Positions 31,649-39,733 of a stretch of 64,000 bases of DNA are shown here, one piece after another (position 1 is the stretch's first letter; every line of letters starts with the position of its first letter). This DNA is from Acidobacteriota bacterium. GTDB lineage: Bacteria > Acidobacteriota > Vicinamibacteria > Vicinamibacterales > UBA2999. Where the stretch lies: NCBI GenBank assembly GCA_018000455.1, contig JAGNJW010000007.1:1-64000 (forward strand). The letters are read 5' to 3'. Position numbers and translations under genes: made by a program. The notes under the pieces were generated by a model that worked only from the letters and a program-made list of their open reading frames with translations, was not told the DNA's origin and did no database searches.

Positions 31649-33391
31649 TCACGCGAAGACGACGTTCAAAGCGATGGCCCCGCCCAGGATGACGCCGCCC
31701 AGATAGAGCGGCCGCCGGTACCACGGCAGGTGCCGATCGTCGTGACGCGGGGTGAGGCTGTAAACGAGTCCGCGCAGGTCGTCGTCGGTCATGGTGCGCC
31801 GCGTCAGCGTGCTGACGAGGATCGTGACACCAAAGCAGGTGCTCCACGACCAGATGGCGGTCCAGAAGTTCTGCGCCATCTCGCTGGGGTAGACGTGCAC
31901 GACCGCGCCCAGCCAGCCGCCCTTGACGAGGCTCTCGGCACCCACCGGCATGCTCAGGCCATGGTGGAGGGCTGCGGCCATCGTGCCTGCGACAAGACCC
32001 GCGAAGGCGCCGTGTCCGGTGGTGCGCGTCCAGAACATCCCCAGCAGGAAGGTCGCAAAGAGCGGCGCGTTCACGAAGGCGAAGATGAGCTGCAGCATGT
32101 CCATGATGTTGTTGAAATGGACGGCGACGTAGGCGGTGAGGACCGAGAGCAAGATGCCGAAGACGGTGGCCATGCGGCCCATCCACAGGTAGTGGGCGTC
32201 ACTCCGGTCCTTGGCGATGTGGCTCTGGTAGATGTCGTAGGTCCACACGGTGTTGAATGCCGTGACGTTGCCCGCCATCCCGCTCATGAACGATGCCATC
32301 AGCGCCGTGAGCCCCAGTCCCAGCATGCCGGTCGGGAAGTAGTGCGCGAGCATGAGCGGGATCGTCAGGTCGTAGTCGTAGGCGTTCCCCTTGACAGGCA
32401 GCGCGAAACCACTCTGCCCGGCCTTGAAGGTGAGGGCGATGGCGATCATGCCTGGCAGGATGACGAGAAACGGAAAGAGCATCTTCGGCACGGCGGCGAT
32501 GAGGGGCACGGTACGGGCGGCGGTTTCGTTCTCGGCCACCATGGCGCGCTGGACGACCAGGAAGTCGGTGCACCAGTAGCCGAACGACAGCACGAAGCCC
32601 AGGCCCATCGCCATCCCGAACCACTCGACGCCCATCGGGTTGGCACCCGCCGAGCCGAGGTGCGCCCAGGTACTCACCCACGCGCCCGAGGCGTAGGCCT
32701 GCCCCTGCAGGTTGGTGCTGCCGGCGGCCACTACGTCCAGGCGCTCCACCAGTCCAGACCAGCCGCCGGCATCGCGCAGGCCGAGGAACACCAGCGGGAG
32801 AAAGCCCAGCACGATCAGGAAGAACTGCAGCACCTCGTTGTAGATGGCCGAGGTCAGGCCGCCGAGAAAGATGTAGGCCAGCACGATCGAGGCGCTGGCC
32901 CACAGCGCGAGATCGAAATCCCAACCGAGCAGCAGGTTCAGCAGCTTCGCCATCGCGTACATCGAGACGCCGCTCGAGAAGATCGTCATGGTGGCGAAGC
33001 TGAAGGCGTTGAAGGTGCGCGTCTTCTCGTCGAAGCGCAGCTTCAGGTATTCCGGCACGCTGCGCGCGCGGGAGCCGTAGTAGAAGGGCATCATGAAGAC
33101 GCCCACGAAGACCATCGCCGGCACCGCGCCTACCCAGTAGAAGTGCGCCGTCGCCATGCCGTACTTCGCACCCGACGCCGCCATGCCCATCACTTCCTGT
33201 GCGCCCAGGTTGGCGCTGAGGAAGGCCAACCCGGCAATCCACGCGGGAATCGAGCGTCCCGACAGGAAGAAGTCGGTCGAGCTCAGCATCCGGCGCTTCA
33301 ACACGACGCCGATGCCGATGACGAAGGCGAAGTAGAGCACGAGGATCGCCCAGTCGATGGCGCCGAGCTGGATGTAGGTCTGGGTGTCGAT
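31649..33391 (-). CDS. sodium/solute symporter (SSS family), probable galactose/glucose transporter; ATC start
   Basis: A 580-residue inner-membrane protein with about 14 hydrophobic segments. FFLSGRSIPAWIAGLAFLSA and ANLGAQEVMGMAASGAKYG are the SSS/SGLT helix 1-2 motif, and LTALMASFMSGMAGNVTAFN the sodium-site helix. The best start is a rare ATC at 33391. A strong ribosome site (AGGAAGG) lies 7 nt upstream and a TACAAT box at 33436-33431 would start RNA about 33 nt before it. The upstream in-frame ATGs (33472, 33463) lie before this box and encode residues unlike the family. The product would import galactose with sodium for GalK and GalT. Confidence 0.88.
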   Translation of the reverse strand: MDTQTYIQLGAIDWAILVLYFAFVIGIGVVLKRRMLSSTDFFLSGRSIPAWIAGLAFLSANLGAQEVMGMAASGAKYGMATAHFYWVGAVPAMVFVGVFMMPFYYGSRARSVPEYLKLRFDEKTRTFNAFSFATMTIFSSGVSMYAMAKLLNLLLGWDFDLALWASASIVLAYIFLGGLTSAIYNEVLQFFLIVLGFLPLVFLGLRDAGGWSGLVERLDVVAAGSTNLQGQAYASGAWVSTWAHLGSAGANPMGVEWFGMAMGLGFVLSFGYWCTDFLVVQRAMVAENETAARTVPLIAAVPKMLFPFLVILPGMIAIALTFKAGQSGFALPVKGNAYDYDLTIPLMLAHYFPTGMLGLGLTALMASFMSGMAGNVTAFNTVWTYDIYQSHIAKDRSDAHYLWMGRMATVFGILLSVLTAYVAVHFNNIMDMLQLIFAFVNAPLFATFLLGMFWTRTTGHGAFAGLVAGTMAAALHHGLSMPVGAESLVKGGWLGAVVHVYPSEMAQNFWTAIWSWSTCFGVTILVSTLTRRTMTDDDLRGLVYSLTPRHDDRHLPWYRRPLYLGGVILGGAIALNVVFA

Positions 33392-33430
33392 GCGACGCCT
33401 TCCTCTCGGACGCGGAACCGGACAGCGCCG

Positions 33431-33436
33431 ATTGTA
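33431..33436 (-). promoter_or_regulatory. TACAAT -10 box of the symporter-galKT operon
   Basis: On the minus strand TACAAT would start RNA near 33424, giving a leader of about 33 nt that contains the AGGAAGG ribosome site (33405-33399). It shares the divergent gap with the GH42 promoter. Confidence 0.5.
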
Positions 33437-33486
33437 GTCGAGGCTTTGGCCGTCGGCCCCCATCCGCCGCAACCGTCTGATGGTGT

Positions 33487-33492
33487 TACCGT
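33487..33492 (+). promoter_or_regulatory. TACCGT -10-like box before the beta-galactosidase gene
   Basis: TACCGT ends 9 nt before the ATG at 33502, so the transcript would have almost no leader. No ribosome site is seen. Confidence 0.35.
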
Positions 33493-33501
33493 GGGGCCGG
33501 C

Positions 33502-35604
33502 ATGAACGTCACCACACTCGGCACGGTGCTCGCGGTGGGGATGCTGCTCGCCCAGGCATCACCGCTCGCCCAGCCCACGGCCCAGCGGTTCTTTCCCAAG
33601 GCCGATCTGATGGACGTCGGGGTCTACTACTACCCCGAGCAGTGGCCGCGCGACCAATGGGCCCGAGACCTGGGGAATATCAAGAAGCTGGGCTTCAGCT
33701 TCACGCACTTCGCCGAGTTTGCCTGGACGTACCTCGAGCCCGAGGACGGCACGTTCGACTTCGCCTGGTTGGACGAAGCGGTCGCGCGAGCACACGAGGC
33801 CGGGCTGAAGGTGATCCTGTGCACGCCCTCGCCGGCACCGCCAGCGTGGATGGCCGACGAGCACCCTGAAATTCTGCTCACCGGCGCCGATGGTCGTCGC
33901 CGCGAGCACGGCACGCGCGCCAACGGCTCGCTGTCCAATCCGCGCTTCCTTGCCTACGTCGATCGCATCGTGGCAAAGCTGGCCGAACGCTACGGCACGG
34001 ACGAGCGCATCTGGGGCTGGCAGATCGACAACGAGCCCGAGTCGACGCCCGACTACAGTGCGTCGGCCCGCACCGCGTTTCAGAGCTGGCTGCGCACCAG
34101 ATACGGCACCGTCGAGCGGCTGAACGACGCCTGGGGCGGCAGCTTCTGGAGCCTGCGCTACGCGCGTTTCGATCAGGTCGGACTGCCCAATCCGAGCATG
34201 ACCGGCGAAGACAAGCTGAGCCCGCACGCGCTGGTCGACTTCCAACGCTTCAACGCCGACACGCAGGCCGCGTTCCTGGATCGCCAGGCGACGATTCTTC
34301 GTCAACACACACGGCCCGAGCAGTGGGTGACGTCCAACTTCATGAACGCCACCGAGATGAGCGACCCGCGACGTCCGCAGGCGCTCGACTTCCCCTCCTT
34401 CACGATGTACCTCGTGGCCGGTGCCAACTTCCTCGGCGGGCAGACGTTCCGCTACGGCAACCCGTATCGCCTGATGGAGGCGAGCGACTACTTCCGGCCG
34501 ATTGCCGGCGTCACCGGCGTGATGGAGCTGCAGCCCGGGCAGATCAACTGGGCCACGACCAACCCCAAGCCAGAGCCGGGCGCGGTGCGCATGTGGGTCT
34601 GGCATGCCTTCGGCGGCGGCTCGTCGTTCCTGTGCACCTACCGCTACCGGCAGCCGCGCTTCGGCAGCGAGATGTACCACGAGGGCATCGTGGGGCTCGA
34701 CGGCGTGACGCTCTCGCAAGGCGGCCGCGAGTTCGTGCAGGCCATGCAGGAACTGCAGTCCGCGAAAGCCGCCTACGATCCAGCGACCACGCTGCCGCCT
34801 TCGCTGGCCGCGCGCCGGACGGCGCTGCTCTGGAGTCATGACGTGATGTGGGACCTCGACCAGCAGAAGCAGGGCGAGCATTGGTCCACCTGGCGCCACC
34901 GCAACCTGTATTCAACGATCGTGAAATCCACCGGAGCACCGCTCGACTTCATCGCCGAAGGCGACGACTTCTCGCGCTATCCGTTTCTCGTCGCACCGGC
35001 CTATCAGCTGGCGTCGACGGCACTAATCGAGAAGTGGACGCGCTACGTGGAGGGCGGCGGCCACTTGATTCTCACGCCGCGATCGGCGCAGAAGGGCGCG
35101 GACGGACACTTCCCCGAGGTGCCGCTCGGTGCCCGCCTGGAGGCGCTCGTCGGCGCCCGTCTCGAAGGCATCGACACGCTACCGCTCGACCGCAAGGGTC
35201 AGATCGCGATGGGGACTCGTTCGTTCTCGTGGCGTGCGTGGGCCGACCTGTTCCGTCCACAGGCCGGCACGACGACCTTGGCCACCTACGCCGATCAGTT
35301 CTACGCCGGCGCCGCGGCCGCCATCACGAGACGCCTCGGCAAGGGGACGGTGACCTACATCGGCGTCGAGACCATCGACGCCGCACTCGAACGGGAGCTG
35401 GTGCGCCAGGTTTACGAACGCGCGCGGGTGCCGATCGAGGACCTGCCGGCGGGGGTCTACGTCGATTGGCGCGACGGCTTCTTCGTGGGCGTGAACTACT
35501 CGGCGTTGCCTGTCCGGCTCCGCCTCGGCCCGAAGAGCCGGATGGTCGTGGGCACCAACCCGCTGGCGCCGGCGCAGGTGCTGGTGTGGAAGGACGCGCA
35601 GTAG
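33502..35604 (+). CDS. exported GH42 beta-galactosidase
   Basis: A 700-residue glycoside hydrolase family 42 enzyme. A signal peptide (LGTVLAVGMLLAQASPLAQP) is followed by the (beta/alpha)8 barrel starting MDVGVYYYPEQWPRDQWARD. The acid/base Glu is in IWGWQIDNEPEST and the probable nucleophile Glu in TGVMELQPGQINW. The middle trimerisation-type domain (about 410-620) and a small C-terminal strand domain ending LVWKDAQ complete the usual GH42 layout. It should release galactose from lactose-like or plant galactosides outside the cytoplasm. It is divergent from the symporter-galK-galT operon, and the next gene starts 2 bp after its stop. Confidence 0.92.
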   Translation: MNVTTLGTVLAVGMLLAQASPLAQPTAQRFFPKADLMDVGVYYYPEQWPRDQWARDLGNIKKLGFSFTHFAEFAWTYLEPEDGTFDFAWLDEAVARAHEAGLKVILCTPSPAPPAWMADEHPEILLTGADGRRREHGTRANGSLSNPRFLAYVDRIVAKLAERYGTDERIWGWQIDNEPESTPDYSASARTAFQSWLRTRYGTVERLNDAWGGSFWSLRYARFDQVGLPNPSMTGEDKLSPHALVDFQRFNADTQAAFLDRQATILRQHTRPEQWVTSNFMNATEMSDPRRPQALDFPSFTMYLVAGANFLGGQTFRYGNPYRLMEASDYFRPIAGVTGVMELQPGQINWATTNPKPEPGAVRMWVWHAFGGGSSFLCTYRYRQPRFGSEMYHEGIVGLDGVTLSQGGREFVQAMQELQSAKAAYDPATTLPPSLAARRTALLWSHDVMWDLDQQKQGEHWSTWRHRNLYSTIVKSTGAPLDFIAEGDDFSRYPFLVAPAYQLASTALIEKWTRYVEGGGHLILTPRSAQKGADGHFPEVPLGARLEALVGARLEGIDTLPLDRKGQIAMGTRSFSWRAWADLFRPQAGTTTLATYADQFYAGAAAAITRRLGKGTVTYIGVETIDAALERELVRQVYERARVPIEDLPAGVYVDWRDGFFVGVNYSALPVRLRLGPKSRMVVGTNPLAPAQVLVWKDAQ

Positions 35605-35606
35605 GC

Positions 35607-37358
35607 GTGCGGCGCTGGGCCTGGGCGCTGCTGCTGGTCGCGAGTGCCTGGCCCGTGGGAGCACAGGGTCTTTCCACGCAAGCCGTCGACCTGACGCACA
35701 CGTTCTTCAGCCGCCGCGCCTCCTGGATGACGCTGCACACGACCGGCGCACCCGCGACGCTGCGCGTCGTCTTCAGCCGCATGCAGGAGGAGAAGGGCAA
35801 CCTGCTGGAGCTCACCTTCACTGCCGAAGACGGCCGCGTGGCGCCGGTCGCCTTCACCGCCACGCCGAGCCATATCTCAGTGGCGACTGGCGGCGCCGGC
35901 ACGGCGCGCGCGACCGCCTATATCGCCAGCGCGTTCGATGCCGTCGTCGACAGCGACGGATTGGGCCTCGACATCGCGTCGCTCAAGCCCGAGCTGACGC
36001 TCACCGCCTGCACGACGGCCGCCCCCGTGCGCTGCAGCGCGTCGATCGACGGCTGGACGGTCACCCTCGACGTGGCGCACGGCGTGGCTCGCCGCGATGG
36101 CGACCGCTGGCGTCTGGCGCCGGCCTCAGGCCGGTTGCTGGCGGCGATCCGCATGCACCAAGGCCCGGCACCAGCGCCTATGACGGCCAATCCGGCGCGC
36201 GACCTGAAAGTCATCGACGACGACTGGCGAGCCTTTCGCACCCGGATGCCATCAGTGCCTGCCACGCGCCTGCCGATGGCCGAAGCGGCGTGGTGGAACT
36301 TGTGGAGCCTGCAGGCACCGGCAGACACGCATCTTCGGACCGACGCCGTGCTCGTCGCCAAGGCGGAGATGAACGCCGTCTGGGCCTGGGACCACTGCTT
36401 CCCTGCGCTCGCACTCGGGTTGACCGATGCGCAGGCCGGCTTCGAGCAGCTGGTGCTGCCCTTCTACAACGCGGACGAGCACGGCCAGCTGCCGGATGTG
36501 ACCTCCCCCGACGCGCTGTACCTCGGGGTGACCAAGCCGCCGATCCACGGCTGGGCGCTCGGGAAGCTGATGGATCGCCACACGCTCAGCGCCGCGCAGT
36601 TGACGGACTTCTACCCCCGGCTCGCGAAGTGGACACAGTTCTGGTTCACGCGTCGCGACACCGACGGCAATGGCTTTCCGGAATACGGCGGCGAGCACTC
36701 CGGTTGGGACAGCGGCTGGGACAACGCCACCGTGCTCGGCAACCCGACGACCAAGTACGAGACGCCCGAGTTGCAGGCCTATCTGGTGCTGCAGATGAAG
36801 GCGCTGGCGCGCGTGGCGAGGCAACTCGGCCGCTCCGAAGACGCCGACGCCTGGGATCGCCGCGCCGATCGGCATCTTGCCGGCATGCTCACGCGCTTCT
36901 GGAACGGGCAGCACTTCCTGGTGCGCCCGATCGGCGGCGACGTCACCACCGAGCCGACCTCACTCCTCAATCTCATGCCGCTGGTGCTCGGCGAGCACCT
37001 GCCGGCGGCGGTCTTCGCGCGCATGGCCGATGACCTCGAGCGACGTTTCCTGACGCCCTTCGGCCCGGCCACCGAGGCGCCGACGAGCCCGCTCTACGTC
37101 GCCGACGGCTACTGGCGGGGCCCGATCTGGGCGCCCTCGACCTACTTGCTGGCCGACGGGCTGCGCCGTGGCGGCCGCAACGACCTGGCCACGGAAATCG
37201 CGCGCCGCTTCTCGGACCTCACGGCGCACGCCGGCGGTTACTACGAGAACTACGACGCGCTGCGCGGCATCGGGTTACGGACGCGGGGCTTCGCCTGGAC
37301 CTCGGCGGTCGACATCCTGCTGATGCACGAGTACCTGCTGACGCCCGCACCACGCTGA
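35607..37358 (+). CDS. exported GH63-like (alpha/alpha)6-barrel glycoside hydrolase
   Basis: A 583-residue protein from a GTG 2 bp after the beta-galactosidase stop. The signal peptide is WAWALLLVASAWPVGAQG. Residues about 30-210 form a strand-rich N-terminal domain and 215-583 an alpha-barrel. The barrel shows AVWAWDHCFPALALG with the likely catalytic Asp, EYGGEHSGWDSGWDNATV, and GYWRGPIWAPSTYLL. The last conserved Glu lies in GGYYENYDAL. This pattern fits GH63 and related glucosidase/mannosylglycerate hydrolase enzymes. It inverts alpha-glycosidic bonds, so with the beta-galactosidase it may break down a mixed oligosaccharide. The exact substrate is unknown. Confidence 0.85.
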   Translation: MRRWAWALLLVASAWPVGAQGLSTQAVDLTHTFFSRRASWMTLHTTGAPATLRVVFSRMQEEKGNLLELTFTAEDGRVAPVAFTATPSHISVATGGAGTARATAYIASAFDAVVDSDGLGLDIASLKPELTLTACTTAAPVRCSASIDGWTVTLDVAHGVARRDGDRWRLAPASGRLLAAIRMHQGPAPAPMTANPARDLKVIDDDWRAFRTRMPSVPATRLPMAEAAWWNLWSLQAPADTHLRTDAVLVAKAEMNAVWAWDHCFPALALGLTDAQAGFEQLVLPFYNADEHGQLPDVTSPDALYLGVTKPPIHGWALGKLMDRHTLSAAQLTDFYPRLAKWTQFWFTRRDTDGNGFPEYGGEHSGWDSGWDNATVLGNPTTKYETPELQAYLVLQMKALARVARQLGRSEDADAWDRRADRHLAGMLTRFWNGQHFLVRPIGGDVTTEPTSLLNLMPLVLGEHLPAAVFARMADDLERRFLTPFGPATEAPTSPLYVADGYWRGPIWAPSTYLLADGLRRGGRNDLATEIARRFSDLTAHAGGYYENYDALRGIGLRTRGFAWTSAVDILLMHEYLLTPAPR

Positions 37359-37442
37359 GGCGTCGCAGGCGCACGCCGCGCAGGACGTCGCGCCGACCGA
37401 CACGGCTGTCGGGACCGTCCGGCGGACACGCGCGGTCTGCGG

Positions 37443-38903
37443 TCAGCCGGCTCGCCGCGCGATGCGCCCGTTCACGCGAATCCACTGCACGAGGCCGTCA
37501 TCATCGCGGATGAACTCGTAAGGCATGCCGGTGTACTGGCCCGACAGCGCGTAGGCGACGTCGGGCCCGTAGAAGGCCACTGGCGCCTCTGGCGAACCGC
37601 CACCGGTGGCCACCACGAGTTGCGCGCCCACACGCCGCACTTGGACCGTGCCCACGGGCGGCCGCTGGTAGGTGCCCACGTAGAGATCCGGATCCGGTGG
37701 CCGGGCGAGAGCCGTGGCATGTGACGTCATGGCCTCGTTGATGCCACGGTGGCCCACGATCTGGCCGGGTGCGAGCGCCACGCCGGCGTAGGTCTCGAGG
37801 ATCGCCGCCTCGACGTCCTGTACGAGCCGCCAGCCCTCGACGTGATTGGTGAGCACGGTGAAGGCGAGAGCCCTGGCCGGCACGAGCTGCAGCAGCAGGC
37901 AATGGCCGTTGAGCGTGCCGCCATGCGCGAGGGTCGCCACGCCGCCGACGCTGCGCGTGTGCCAGCCAAGGCCCATTCCGTCCGTGGTGGCGTTCTTCGC
38001 CAGCTGAGTCGTCTGCATCAGGCCAAGCCCTGCGCGTGAGAGGTGCGGCGTGCCGCCTGCCGTCCGGCCATCGCCGAGGTGGAAGCGCGCGTAGCGCATG
38101 AGATCGGCAATCGAGGTCAGGACGCCGCCGGCGGTCGTGCTCGACGTGGTCTGAAACGGCCGAACCACTTCGGCCGCGCCGGCGCGATCGCGGTGGCCGA
38201 GCGTGTAGCGCCAGGTCATCGCGTCGGTGAGGCGCGTGACCGTGTGCGACAGTCCGAGCGGCGCGAAGACGAGCTCGTCGAGGGCGTCGTGAATCGACTT
38301 GCCGGTCACCACCTCGATGACGCGGCCGGTCAGCGCGAAGCCGGCGTTGTTGTAGCTCCACACGCGGCCGGCCGGCGCCAGCTGCGGCAGCGTGGGCATG
38401 ATCGTGGAGGCAAAGTGCGCCAGCGCGCCGGCGCCGCGGTCTTCGGTCGTGAGCTGCCCTTCCCACCCCGGCGTGTGCGTGAGGCAGTGCCAGAGCGACA
38501 CCGTGCGGCTGGTCTCGTCGTCGAGCACGCGGAACTCGGGAAGGTAGCGCTGAATGGGCGCCCTGAGGTCGAGCGTGCCCAACTCCACCAGCCGCATCAC
38601 GGCGGTGGCGGTAATCGTCTTCGAGATCGAGGCGATCGTGAAGAGCGTGTCGCTCGTGACCGGCGTCGGGTCGTCGAGGCTCGTCACGCCAAAACCGCGC
38701 ACCGTGGTGGCGCCGTCCACCACCACCCCGAGCCCGACCCCGGGCACGCGGTACTCGCGCATCTTCCGGGCGATGAGCGTGGCGATCGCCTCGAAGCGGA
38801 CGTCTGCCGGGCTGGCCGGCGCCACCGCCTGCGCGGCTGCCGACGGGCGCGACGACAGCAGGACGGGCACGGGCGTCAGGCGCAGGAACTGGCGTCGATG
38901 CAT
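37443..38903 (-). CDS. exported serine beta-lactamase-family hydrolase
   Basis: A 486-residue penicillin-binding-protein-like hydrolase. It starts at the ATG at 38903, 7 nt after a TAGACT box. The N-terminus MHRRQFLRLTPVPVLL is a twin-arginine-type signal. The catalytic SxxK is SISK in TLFTIASISKTITATAVMRL; the YxN motif is YNN in VWSYNNAGFALTG; the third motif is HGG in LAHGGTLNG. A C-terminal strand domain (about 395-486, PDLYVGTYQRPPVGTVQVRR) follows. Such proteins are usually esterases or D-amino-acid peptidases rather than resistance enzymes. It faces the NTF2-like gene with overlapping promoters. Confidence 0.88.
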   Translation of the reverse strand: MHRRQFLRLTPVPVLLSSRPSAAAQAVAPASPADVRFEAIATLIARKMREYRVPGVGLGVVVDGATTVRGFGVTSLDDPTPVTSDTLFTIASISKTITATAVMRLVELGTLDLRAPIQRYLPEFRVLDDETSRTVSLWHCLTHTPGWEGQLTTEDRGAGALAHFASTIMPTLPQLAPAGRVWSYNNAGFALTGRVIEVVTGKSIHDALDELVFAPLGLSHTVTRLTDAMTWRYTLGHRDRAGAAEVVRPFQTTSSTTAGGVLTSIADLMRYARFHLGDGRTAGGTPHLSRAGLGLMQTTQLAKNATTDGMGLGWHTRSVGGVATLAHGGTLNGHCLLLQLVPARALAFTVLTNHVEGWRLVQDVEAAILETYAGVALAPGQIVGHRGINEAMTSHATALARPPDPDLYVGTYQRPPVGTVQVRRVGAQLVVATGGGSPEAPVAFYGPDVAYALSGQYTGMPYEFIRDDDGLVQWIRVNGRIARRAG

Positions 38904-38910
38904 GCGGCAC

Positions 38911-38916
38911 AGTCTA
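38911..38916 (-). promoter_or_regulatory. TAGACT -10 box, leaderless-type promoter
   Basis: On the minus strand TAGACT ends 7 nt before the ATG at 38903. It overlaps by two bases a TACGAT box reading the other way (38915-38920). Confidence 0.45.
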
Positions 38917-38920
38917 CGAT
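38915..38920 (+). promoter_or_regulatory. TACGAT -10 box for the NTF2-like gene
   Basis: TACGAT on the plus strand would give a leader of about 32 nt with a GGGAGG ribosome site before the ATG at 38959. Confidence 0.4.
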
Positions 38921-38958
38921 GGCTGCGCGCGGCCAGACATGGCGCACGGGAGGACGGG

Positions 38959-39468
38959 ATGCGGACGACAACCGAACTGTTCTGGCTGACGCTGGCTGGG
39001 GCCGTGCCGATGGCGGTGGCGATGGCAGCGGTGGGGGGCCAGGGCGCGCCGGCCGACGACGCGGCCGCCATCCGCGCCGCCCGCGCCGACTCGAACGCCG
39101 CCATTGCCAGGCATGACACCGCCGGCATCGCCAGGCACTGGTTGCCCGACGTGTCGATCGTCACCTCCACCGGCACCCACGGCGATGGCCAGGCTGTGAA
39201 CGCCAGCCGCATGGCAGCGCAGTTCGAACGCCGGCCCGACACGATCTACGTGCGGACGCCGTCGTCCATCGACGTCTTCGCCGCCTGGAACGTTGCCTCG
39301 GAGCGCGGCGAGTGGACCGGCCGGTGGACCGAACCCGACGGCGTCGTGAACATCGCCGGCACCTACCTGGCGCAGTGGCGCAAGGCGCAAGGCGTGTGGC
39401 GCATCCAGGCCGAGGTGTTCGTACCCACGACGTGCTCCGGTGCGAGCTACTGCGCCAGCCATCCGTAG
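38959..39468 (+). CDS. exported NTF2-like (DUF4440/SnoaL-type) protein
   Basis: A 169-residue protein with a signal peptide (LTLAGAVPMAVAMAAVGGQG) and then the NTF2 cone fold pattern: a helix AAAIRAARADSNAAIARHDT, DTAGIARHWLPDVSIVTSTG, then strands DVFAAWNVASERGEWTGRWT, GTYLAQWRKAQGVWRIQAEV. Family members bind small hydrophobic ligands or act as ketosteroid isomerase-like enzymes; function here is unknown. A good GGGAGG ribosome site precedes the ATG. The C-terminus has a Cys pair (CSGASYC). Confidence 0.8.
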   Translation: MRTTTELFWLTLAGAVPMAVAMAAVGGQGAPADDAAAIRAARADSNAAIARHDTAGIARHWLPDVSIVTSTGTHGDGQAVNASRMAAQFERRPDTIYVRTPSSIDVFAAWNVASERGEWTGRWTEPDGVVNIAGTYLAQWRKAQGVWRIQAEVFVPTTCSGASYCASHP

Positions 39469-39733
39469 CCGGCGCACATCTTCCGCCTGTGAAGCACGGC
39501 GGCGTGGCCTGCCTGCCCGTGTCCGGCCCTACCCGCCCCACGACGCGAAGTCCGCGTCGCGGGGACTCGACCTGGACCGGTAGCCTGCGCCAAGACTCAG
39601 GGTCCCGTCGTCACGTCGGTCGTCGTCCATAAGGACGGCAGGGTGGGTCTGGTCACGGTCCTCCACCACATCCTGACGCAGGCGCCGACCAGACCGAGCC
39701 GGCACCAGGAGGAAATGCGCGCTGGCGTCCCGG

